A DNA stretch of 64,000 nucleotides from Flavobacterium sp. HJ-32-4 (GTDB lineage: Bacteria; Bacteroidota; Bacteroidia; Flavobacteriales; Flavobacteriaceae). Position 1 is the stretch's first letter; the number at the start of each line of letters is the position of its first letter. Shown here one piece after another: positions 44,901 to 56,900 of this stretch. The stretch is from positions 1 through 64,000 of the forward strand of contig NZ_CP092832.1 in the NCBI RefSeq assembly GCF_022532105.1, in the 5' to 3' direction. The position numbers and the translations under genes are program-made. Under the pieces are notes generated by a model that was not told the origin of the DNA, ran no database searches, and saw nothing but the letters and a program-made list of their open reading frames with translations.

Positions 44901-47900
44901 GTTCGGTGTGCCGCCATCATTCACTGTAGCTGTACCGTTTGCAGGGGCTACTGTGATGGTAATCGTTCCTGTCGAAGGTCCGTCGCCACCGAAATTATCG
45001 TTGCCAAGTACTACCAGGTTCTGAGGGGTATCCTCATTACCGGCGATGGTATCATCGTTCGCTACTGGTACATCCGCTGTTGGAGCGTCCGGCGCTACGT
45101 TAATGGTCACTACAGCCGTATCGGTATCGCCGTTAGCATCCGCTATCTGGTATGTCAGTGTATCGGTACCGTTGAAGTTCGCATTCGGGGTGTAATCGAT
45201 CGTATCATCGGTTGGATCGTTCGGTGTGCCGCCATCGTTCACTGTAGCTGTACCGTTTGCAGGGGCTACTGTGATGGTAATCGTTCCTGTCGAAGGTCCG
45301 TCGCCACCGAAATTATCGTTGCCAAGTACTACCAGGTTCTGAGGGGTATCCTCATTACCGGCGATGGTATCATCGTTCGCTACTGGTACGTCCGCTGTCG
45401 GAGCGTCCGGCGCTACGTTAATCGTCACTACAGCCGTATCGGTATCGCCGTTGGCATCCGCTATCTGATACGTCAGTGTATCGGTGCCGTTGAAGTTCGC
45501 ATTCGGGGTGTAGTCGATCGTATCATCGGTCGGATCGTTCGGTGTGCCGCCATCATTCACTGTAGCAGATCCGTTTGCAGGGGCTACTGTGATGGTAATC
45601 GTTCCTGTCGATGGTCCGTCGCCACCGAAGTTATCGTTGCCAAGTACTACCAGGTTCTGAGGGGTATCCTCATTACCGGCGATGGTATCATCGTTCGCTA
45701 CTGGTACGTCCGCTGTTGGAGCGTCCGGCGCTACGTTAATCGTCACTACAGCCGTATCGGTATCGCCGTTAGCATCCGCTATCTGATACGTCAGTGTATC
45801 GGTGCCGTTGAAGTTCGCATTCGGGGTGTAATCGATCGTATCATCGGTTGGATCGTTCGGTGTGCCGCCATCATTCACTGTAGCTGTACCGTTTGCAGGG
45901 GCTACTGTGATGGTAATCGTTCCTGTCGAAGGTCCGTCGCCACCGAAATTATCGTTGCCAAGTACTACCAGGTTCTGAGGGGTATCCTCATTACCGGCGA
46001 TGGTATCATCGTTCGCTACTGGTACATCCGCTGTTGGAGCGTCCGGCGCTACGTTAATCGTCACTACAGCCGTATCGGTATCGCCGCTTCCGTCCGCTAT
46101 CTGGTATGTCAGTGTATCGGTGCCGTTGAAGTTCGCATTCGGGGTGTAATCGATCGTATCATCGGTCGGATCGTTCGGTGTGCCGCCATCATTCACTGTA
46201 GCTGTACCGTTTGCAGGGGCTACTGTGATGGTAATCGTTCCTGTCGAAGGTCCGTCGCCACCGAAATTATCGTTGCCAAGTACTACCAGGTTCTGAGGGG
46301 TGTCCTCATTACCGGCGATGGTATCATCGTTCGCTACTGGTACGTCCGCTGTCGGAGCGTCCGGAGCTACGTTAATGGTCACTACAGCCGTATCGGTATC
46401 GCCGTTGGCATCCGCTATCTGATAGGTCAGTGTATCGGTGCCGTTGAAGTTCGCATTCGGGGTGTAATCGATCGTATCATCGGTCGGATCGTTCGGTGTG
46501 CCGCCATCATTCACTGTAGCTGTACCGTTTGCAGGGGCTACTGTGATAGTGATGGTTCCTGTGGATGGTCCGTCGCCACCGAAGTTATCGTTGCCAAGAA
46601 CTACCAGGTTCTGAGGGGTATCCTCATTACCGGCGATGGTATCATCGTTCGCTACTGGTACGTCCGCTGTCGGAGCGTCCGGCGCTACGTTAATCGTCAC
46701 TACAGCCGTATCGGTATCGCCGTTGGCGTCCGCTATCTGGTATGTCAGTGTATCGGTGCCGTTGAAGTTCGCATTCGGGGTGTAGTCGATCGTATCATCG
46801 GTTGGATCGTTCGGTGTGCCGCCATCATTCACTGTAGCTGTACCGTTTGCAGGGGCTACTGTGATGGTGATGGTACCTGTGGATGGTCCGTCGCCACCGA
46901 AGTTATCGTTGCCAAGTACTACCAGGTTCTGAGGGGTATCCTCATTACCGGCGATGGTATCATCGTTCGCTACTGGTACGTCCGCTGTTGGAGCGTCCGG
47001 CGCTACGTTAATGGTCACTACAGCCGTATCGGTATCGCCGTTAGCATCCGCTATCTGGTATGTCAGTGTATCGGTGCCGTTGAAGTTCGCATTCGGGGTG
47101 TAATCGATCGTATCATCGGTTGGATCGTTCGGTGTGCCGCCATTGTTCACTGTAGCTGTACCGTTTGCAGGGGCTACTGTGATAGTGATGGTTCCTGTCG
47201 ATGGTCCGTCGCCACCGAAGTTATCGTTGCCAAGAACTACCAGGTTCTGAGGGGTATCCTCATTACCGGCGATGGTATCATCGTTCGCTACTGGTACGTC
47301 CGCTGTCGGAGCGTCCGGAGCTACGTTAATGGTCACTACAGCCGTATCGGTATCGCCGTTGGCATCCGCTATCTGGTATGTCAGTGTATCGGTGCCGTTG
47401 AAGTTCGCATTCGGGGTGTAGTCGATCGTATCATCGGTTGGATCGTTCGGTGTGCCGCCATCGTTCACTGTAGCTGTACCGTTTGCAGGGGCTACTGTGA
47501 TAGTGATGGTACCTGTGGATGGTCCGTCGCCACCGAAGTTATCGTTGCCAAGTACTACCAGGTTCTGAGGGGTATCCTCATTACCGGCGATGGTATCATC
47601 GTTCGCTACTGGTACGTCCGCTGTCGGAGCGTCCGGCGCTACGTTAATCGTCACTACAGCCGTATCGGTATCTCCGTTGGCATCCGCTATCTGGTACGTC
47701 AGTGTATCGGTGCCGTTGAAGTTCGCATTCGGGGTGTAGTCGATCGTATCATCGGTCGGATCGTTCGGTGTGCCGCCATCGTTCACTGTAGCTGTACCGT
47801 TTGCAGGGGCTACTGTGATAGTGATGGTTCCTGTGGATGGTCCGTCGCCACCGAAGTTATCGTTGCCAAGAACTACCAGGTTCTGAGGGGTATCCTCATT

Positions 47901-50900
47901 ACCGGCGATGGTATCATCGTTCGCTACTGGTACATCCGCTGTCGGAGCGTCCGGCGCTACGTTAATCGTCACTACAGCCGTATCGGTATCGCCGTTGGCG
48001 TCCGCTATCTGGTATGTCAGTGTATCGGTGCCGTTGAAGTTCGCATTCGGGGTGTAATCGATCGTATCATCGGTCGGATCGTTCGGTGTGCCGCCATCAT
48101 TCACTGTAGCTGTACCGTTTGCAGGGGCTACTGTGATGGTAATCGTTCCTGTCGAAGGTCCGTCGCCACCGAAGTTATCGTTGCCAAGTACTACCAGGTT
48201 CTGAGGGGTATCCTCATTACCGGCGATGGTATCATCGTTCGCTACTGGTACATCCGCTGTTGGAGCGTCCGGCGCTACGTTAATGGTCACTACAGCCGTA
48301 TCGGTATCGCCGTTAGCATCCGCTATCTGGTATGTCAGTGTATCGGTACCGTTGAAGTTCGCATTCGGGGTGTAATCGATCGTATCATCGGTTGGATCGT
48401 TCGGTGTGCCGCCATCGTTCACTGTAGCTGTACCGTTTGCAGGGGCTACTGTGATGGTAATCGTTCCTGTCGAAGGTCCGTCGCCACCGAAATTATCGTT
48501 GCCAAGTACTACCAGGTTCTGAGGGGTATCCTCATTACCGGCGATGGTATCATCGTTCGCTACTGGTACGTCCGCTGTCGGAGCGTCCGGCGCTACGTTG
48601 ATCGTCACTACAGCCGTATCGGTATCTCCGCTTCCGTCCGCTATCTGGTATGTCAGTGTATCGGTGCCGTTGAAGTTCGCATTCGGGGTGTAATCGATCG
48701 TATCATCGGTCGGATCGTTCGGTGTGCCGCCATCATTCACTGTAGCTGTACCGTTTGCAGGGGCTACTGTGATGGTAATCGTTCCTGTCGATGGTCCGTC
48801 GCCACCGAAATTATCGTTGCCAAGTACTACCAGGTTCTGAGGGGTATCCTCATTACCGGCGATGGTATCATCGTTCGCTACTGGTACATCCGCTGTTGGA
48901 GCGTCCGGCGCTACGTTAATGGTCACTACAGCCGTATCGGTATCGCCGTTGGCGTCCGCTATCTGGTATGTCAGTGTATCGGTGCCGTTGAAGTTCGCAT
49001 TCGGGGTGTAGTCGATCGTATCATCGGTTGGATCGTTCGGTGTGCCGCCATCATTCACTGTAGCTGTACCGTTTGCAGGGGCTACTGTGATGGTAATCGT
49101 TCCTGTCGATGGTCCGTCGCCACCGAAGTTATCGTTGCCAAGTACTACCAGGTTCTGAGGGGTATCCTCATTACCGGCGATGGTATCATCGTTCGCTACT
49201 GGTACATCCGCTGTTGGAGCGTCCGGAGCTACGTTAATGGTCACTACAGCCGTATCGGTATCGCCGTTAGCATCCGCTATCTGATACGTCAGTGTATCGG
49301 TGCCGTTGAAGTTCGCATTCGGGGTGTAGTCGATCGTATCATCGGTCGGATCGTTCGGTGTGCCGCCATCATTCACTGTAGCTGTACCGTTTGCAGGGGC
49401 TACTGTGATGGTAATCGTTCCTGTCGAAGGTCCGTCGCCACCGAAGTTATCGTTGCCAAGTACTACCAGGTTCTGAGGGGTATCCTCATTACCGGCGATG
49501 GTATCATCGTTCGCTACTGGTACATCCGCTGTTGGAGCGTCCGGAGCTACGTTAATGGTCACTACAGCCGTATCGGTATCGCCGTTAGCATCCGCTATCT
49601 GATACGTCAGTGTATCGGTGCCGTTGAAGTTCGCATTCGGGGTGTAATCGATCGTATCATCGGTCGGATCGTTCGGTGTGCCGCCATCATTCACTGTAGC
49701 TGTACCGTTTGCAGGGGCTACTGTGATGGTAATCGTTCCTGTCGAAGGTCCGTCGCCACCGAAATTATCGTTGCCAAGTACTACCAGGTTCTGAGGGGTA
49801 TCCTCATTACCGGCGATGGTATCATCGTTCGCTACTGGTACGTCCGCTGTTGGAGCGTCCGGAGCTACGTTAATGGTCACTACAGCCGTATCGGTATCGC
49901 CGTTAGCATCCGCTATCTGGTATGTCAGTGTATCGGTACCGTTGAAGTTCGCATTCGGGGTGTAATCGATCGTATCATCGGTCGGATCGTTCGGTGTGCC
50001 ACCATCATTCACTGTAGCTGTACCGTTTGCAGGGGCTACTGTGATGATAATCGTTCCTGTCGAAGGTCCGTCGCCACCGAAGTTATCGTTGCCAAGTACT
50101 ACCAGGTTCTGAGGGGTATCCTCATTACCGGCGATGGTATCATCGTTCGCTACTGGTACGTCCGCTGTCGGAGCGTCCGGCGCTACGTTAATCGTCACTA
50201 CAGCCGTATCGGTATCGCCGTTGGCATCCGCTATCTGGTATGTCAGTGTATCGGTGCCGTTGAAGTTCGCATTCGGGGTGTAATCGATCGTATCATCGGT
50301 CGGATCGTTCGGTGTGCCGCCATCGTTCACTGTAGCTGTACCGTTTGCAGGGGCTACTGTGATGGTAATCGTTCCTGTCGAAGGTCCGTCGCCACCGAAA
50401 TTATCGTTGCCAAGTACTACCAGGTTCTGAGGGGTATCCTCATTACCGGCGATGGTATCATCGTTCGCTACTGGTACATCCGCTGTCGGAGCGTCCGGCG
50501 CTACGTTAATCGTCACTACAGCCGTATCGGTATCGCCGTTAGCATCCGCTATCTGGTATGTCAGTGTATCGGTACCGTTGAAGTTCGCATTCGGGGTGTA
50601 ATCGATCGTATCATCGGTCGGATCGTTCGGTGTGCCGCCATCATTCACTGTAGCTGTACCGTTTGCAGGGGCTACTGTGATGGTAATCGTTCCTGTCGAA
50701 GGTCCGTCGCCACCGAAGTTATCGTTGCCAAGTACTACCAGGTTCTGAGGGGTATCCTCATTACCGGCGATGGTATCATCGTTCGCTACTGGTACGTCCG
50801 CTGTCGGAGCGTCCGGCGCTACGTTAATCGTCACTACAGCCGTATCGGTATCTCCGTTGGCATCCGCTATCTGGTATGTCAGTGTATCGGTGCCGTTGAA

Positions 50901-53900
50901 GTTCGCATTCGGGGTGTAGTCGATCGTATCATCGGTTGGATCGTTCGGTGTGCCGCCATCATTCACTGTAGCTGTACCGTTTGCAGGGGCTACTGTGATG
51001 GTAATCGTTCCTGTCGATGGTCCGTCGCCACCGAAGTTATCGTTGCCAAGTACTACCAGGTTCTGAGGGGTATCCTCATTACCGGCGATGGTATCATCGT
51101 TCGCTACTGGTACATCCGCTGTTGGAGCGTCCGGAGCTACGTTAATGGTCACTACAGCCGTATCGGTATCGCCGTTAGCATCCGCTATCTGATACGTCAG
51201 TGTATCGGTGCCGTTGAAGTTCGCATTCGGGGTGTAATCGATCGTATCATCGGTCGGATCGTTCGGTGTGCCGCCATCATTCACTGTAGCTGTACCGTTT
51301 GCAGGGGCTACTGTGATGGTAATCGTTCCTGTCGAAGGTCCGTCGCCACCGAAATTATCGTTGCCAAGTACTACCAGGTTCTGAGGGGTATCCTCATTAC
51401 CGGCGATGGTATCATCGTTCGCTACTGGTACGTCCGCTGTCGGAGCGTCCGGCGCTACGTTAATCGTCACTACAGCCGTATCGGTATCGCCGTTAGCATC
51501 CGCTATCTGATACGTCAGTGTATCGGTGCCGTTGAAGTTCGCATTCGGGGTGTAGTCGATCGTATCATCGGTTGGATCGTTCGGTGTGCCGCCATCATTC
51601 ACTGTAGCTGTACCGTTTGCAGGGGCTACTGTGATGGTAATCGTTCCTGTCGATGGTCCGTCGCCACCGAAGTTATCGTTGCCAAGTACTACCAGGTTCT
51701 GAGGGGTATCCTCATTACCGGCGATGGTATCATCGTTCGCTACTGGTACATCCGCTGTTGGAGCGTCCGGAGCTACGTTAATGGTCACTACAGCCGTATC
51801 GGTATCGCCGTTGGCATCCGCTATCTGATACGTCAGTGTATCGGTGCCGTTGAAGTTCGCATTCGGGGTGTAGTCGATCGTATCATCGGTCGGATCGTTC
51901 GGTGTGCCGCCATCATTCACTGTAGCTGTACCGTTTGCAGGGGCTACTGTGATGGTAATCGTTCCTGTCGAAGGTCCGTCGCCACCGAAGTTATCGTTGC
52001 CAAGTACTACCAGGTTCTGAGGGGTATCCTCATTACCGGCGATGGTATCATCGTTCGCTACTGGTACATCCGCTGTTGGAGCGTCCGGAGCTACGTTAAT
52101 GGTCACTACAGCCGTATCGGTATCGCCGTTAGCATCCGCTATCTGATACGTCAGTGTATCGGTGCCGTTGAAGTTCGCATTCGGGGTGTAATCGATCGTA
52201 TCATCGGTCGGATCGTTCGGTGTGCCGCCATCATTCACTGTAGCTGTACCGTTTGCAGGGGCTACTGTGATGGTAATCGTTCCTGTCGAAGGTCCGTCGC
52301 CACCGAAATTATCGTTGCCAAGTACTACCAGGTTCTGAGGGGTATCCTCATTACCGGCGATGGTATCATCGTTCGCTACTGGTACGTCCGCTGTTGGAGC
52401 GTCCGGAGCTACGTTAATGGTCACTACAGCCGTATCGGTATCGCCGTTAGCATCCGCTATCTGGTATGTCAGTGTATCGGTACCGTTGAAGTTCGCATTC
52501 GGGGTGTAATCGATCGTATCATCGGTCGGATCGTTCGGTGTGCCACCATCATTCACTGTAGCTGTACCGTTTGCAGGGGCTACTGTGATGATAATCGTTC
52601 CTGTCGAAGGTCCGTCGCCACCGAAGTTATCGTTGCCAAGTACTACCAGGTTCTGAGGGGTATCCTCATTACCGGCGATGGTATCATCGTTCGCTACTGG
52701 TACGTCCGCTGTCGGAGCGTCCGGCGCTACGTTAATCGTCACTACAGCCGTATCGGTATCGCCGTTGGCATCCGCTATCTGGTATGTCAGTGTATCGGTG
52801 CCGTTGAAGTTCGCATTCGGGGTGTAATCGATCGTATCATCGGTCGGATCGTTCGGTGTGCCGCCATCGTTCACTGTAGCTGTACCGTTTGCAGGGGCTA
52901 CTGTGATAGTGATGGTACCTGTGGATGGTCCGTCGCCACCGAAGTTATCGTTGCCAAGTACTACCAGGTTCTGAGGGGTATCCTCATTACCGGCGATGGT
53001 ATCATCGTTCGCTACTGGTACGTCCGCTGTCGGAGCGTCCGGCGCTACGTTAATCGTCACTACAGCCGTATCGGTATCGCCGTTAGCATCCGCTATCTGG
53101 TATGTCAGTGTATCGGTACCGTTGAAGTTCGCATTCGGGGTGTAATCGATCGTATCATCGGTCGGATCGTTCGGTGTGCCGCCATCATTCACTGTAGCTG
53201 TACCGTTTGCAGGGGCTACTGTGATGGTAATCGTTCCTGTCGAAGGTCCGTCGCCACCGAAGTTATCGTTGCCAAGTACTACCAGGTTCTGAGGGGTATC
53301 CTCATTACCGGCGATGGTATCATCGTTCGCTACTGGTACGTCCGCTGTCGGAGCGTCCGGCGCTACGTTAATCGTCACTACAGCCGTATCGGTATCTCCG
53401 TTGGCATCCGCTATCTGGTATGTCAGTGTATCGGTGCCGTTGAAGTTCGCATTCGGGGTGTAATCGATCGTATCATCGGTCGGATCGTTCGGTGTGCCGC
53501 CATCATTCACTGTAGCTGTACCGTTTGCAGGGGCTACTGTGATGGTAATCGTTCCTGTCGAAGGTCCGTCGCCACCGAAGTTATCGTTGCCAAGAACTAC
53601 CAGGTTCTGAGGGGTATCCTCATTACCGGCGATGGTATCATCGTTCGCTACCGGTAAATCGTTAACTGAAGTTACATTTAAAGTCAGAATGCCTGTATCA
53701 GTATCCGTACCATCGGATACCGTATACTGAATAGCCTGAACCGGGCCATTGAAGTTTGGCGTCGGCACGAATGTATAGCTACCATCCGCATTAATTGTGA
53801 CACTTCCTTCCGGAATGACTGCTGTATTACCCGCAGGGTAATTGATACCTCCAATTGTAAACTGTGTAATGAAAATCGTATTGAGGTCAATATCGGAATC

Positions 53901-56900
53901 ATTCAGTAGCAGATCGCCAGGAGCTCCGTCCAACACCGTTAATGTTGTATCCTCTGCAGTAGTATTGTTATCATCAACTGCAACCGGAGGTGTATTAACA
54001 ACCCCAGGCGTCACAAAATCCGTACTGTTTGCCGGAATCGGATCCACTTCAACCCCCGTGATAACCGCTGTATTCGTACGGTTACCCGAAGCGAGCACTG
54101 TTACTGTTATCGTGAGCGTTTGGGAACCTCCGTTTGGTAGGTTACCGATATTCCAAACACCAGTAGCAGGATTATACGTTCCTATTGTAGCAACAGACGA
54201 CTGATACGTATATCCAGACGGCAATACATCGTCAACCTGAACTCCAGTCGAATCACTTGGGCCGTTATTCTGTGCTACAATTGTAAAGGTAATCGTATCA
54301 CCTGTTGCCGGACTAGGGTTATCAACTGTCTTTGTAACCTGGCGGTCCGCCTGTGGAACCGGAACCGGGGTATTCGAACCTATATTATTTCCTGGAATAG
54401 GGTCATTTTCAGTTCCATTGATGGTTGCCGTGTTCGTGTAATTTCCCGAAGCGTTGACAGAAACCGTAATATCAAGTGTTTCAGATGCTCCATTAGCCAA
54501 GGTCCCGAGATTCCAAACCCCCGTACCTGGGTTATAAGTACCCGAACTAGCCACGGCAGATACATAGGTATATCCTGTCGGCAATACATCTGTAACCGTG
54601 GTATTGGTTGAGTCGCTCAATCCCGCATTCGAAGCTGTCAGGGTAAAGACAATAGTGCTTCCGACATTCGGTGTCGAATTATTCACCGACTTGACTACGC
54701 TACGGTCTGCCTGCGGAACCGGAACTGGCGTGCTGCCACCTGTATTGTTGCCCGGAACATCATCCGGTGGTGTAGTCGAAGTAAGGGAAGCGGTGTTGGC
54801 ATATGTTCCTGAACCAAGTACCGTCGCTACGATATCGAGTGTAGCGCTTGCACCTGCATTCAGGTTACCGATAGTCCATAGACCCGTGCCGCTGTTGTAG
54901 CTACCTACCGATGGTGTCGAGCTTACAAAGGCGTAACCTGATGGAAGAAGATCCGTAACCGTTACACCTGTTGCATTCGTGTAACCGGCTGCGTTGGCCG
55001 CTGTGATTGTAAAGGTCACATTCGTACCTACGTTTGGTGTCGCATTGTCAACACCTTTGGTAACGGAGATTTCCGAACGTGGTGACGGTGTTGGCGTGCT
55101 GCCACCTGTATTGTTGCCCGGAACATCATCCGGTGGTGTAGTCGAAGTAAGGGACGCCGTGTTGGCGTATGTTCCTGAACCAAGTACCGTCGCTACGATA
55201 TCGAGTGTAGCGCTTGTACCGGCATTCAGGTTACCGATAGTCCATAGACCCGTGCCGCTGTTGTAGCTACCTACCGATGGTGTCGAGCTTACAAAGGCGT
55301 AACCTGATGGAAGAAGATCCGTAACCGTTACACCTGTTGCATTCGTATAACCTGTTGCGTTGGCCGCTGTGATTGTAAAGGTCACATTCGTACCTACGTT
55401 TGGTGTCGCATTGTCAACACCTTTGGTAACGGAGATTTCCGAACGTGGTGACGGTGTTGGCGTGCTGCCACCTGTATTGTTACCCGGAACATCATCCGGT
55501 GGTGTAGTCGAAGTAAGGGAAGCGGTGTTGGCGTATGTTCCTGAACCAAGTACCGTCGCTACGATATCGAGTGTAGCGCTTGTACCTGCATTCAGGTTAC
55601 CGATAGTCCATAGACCTGTGCCGCTGTTGTAGCTACCTACCGATGGTGTCGAGCTTACAAAGGCGTAACCTGATGGAAGAAGATCCGTCACCGTTACACC
55701 TGTTGCATTCGTATAACCTGTTGCGTTGGCCGCTGTGATTGTAAAGGTCACATTCGTACCTACGTTTGGTGTCGCATTGTCAACACCTTTGGTAACGGAG
55801 ATTTCCGAACGTGGTGACGGTGTTGGCGTGCTGCCACCTGTATTGTTACCCGGAACATCATCCGGTGGTGTAGTCGAAGTAAGGGAAGCGGTGTTGGCAT
55901 ATGTTCCTGAACCAAGTACCGTCGCTACGATATCGAGTGTAGCGCTTGTACCGGCATTCAGGTTACCGATAGTCCATAGACCCGTGCCGCTGTTGTAGCT
56001 ACCTACCGATGGTGTCGAGCTTACAAAGGCGTAACCTGATGGAAGAAGATCCGTAACCGTTACACCTGTTGCATTCGTATAACCTGTTGCGTTGGCCGCT
56101 GTGATTGTAAAGGTCACATTCGTACCTACGTTTGGTGTCGCATTGTCAACACCTTTGGTAACGGAGATTTCCGAACGTGGTGACGGTGTTGGCGTGCTGC
56201 CACCTGTATTGTTACCCGGAACATCATCCGGTGGTGTAGTCGAAGTAAGGGAAGCGGTGTTGGCGTATGTTCCTGAACCAAGTACCGTCGCTACGATATC
56301 GAGTGTAGCGCTTGTACCTGCATTCAGGTTACCGATAGTCCATAGACCTGTGCCGCTGTTGTAGCTACCTACCGATGGCGTCGAGCTTACAAAGGCGTAA
56401 CCTGATGGAAGAAGATCCGTCACCGTTACACCTGTTGCATTCGTATAACCTGTTGCGTTGGCCGCTGTGATTGTAAAGGTCACATTCGTACCTACGTTTG
56501 GTGTCGCATTGTCAACACCTTTGGTAACGGAGATTTCCGAACGTGGTGACGGTGTTGGCGTGCTGCCACCTGTATTGTTACCCGGAACATCATCCGGTGG
56601 TGTAGTCGAAGTAAGGGAAGCGGTGTTGGCATATGTTCCTGAACCAAGTACCGTCGCTACGATATCGAGTGTAGCGCTTGTACCGGCATTCAGGTTACCG
56701 ATGGTCCATAGACCCGTGCCGCTGTTGTAGCTACCTACCGATGGTGTCGAGCTTACAAAGGCGTAACCTGATGGAAGAAGATCCGTAACCGTTACACCTG
56801 TTGCATTCGTGTAACCGGCTGCGTTGGCCGCTGTGATTGTAAAGGTCACATTCGTACCTACGTTTGGTGTCGCATTGTCAACACCTTTGGTAACGGAGAT

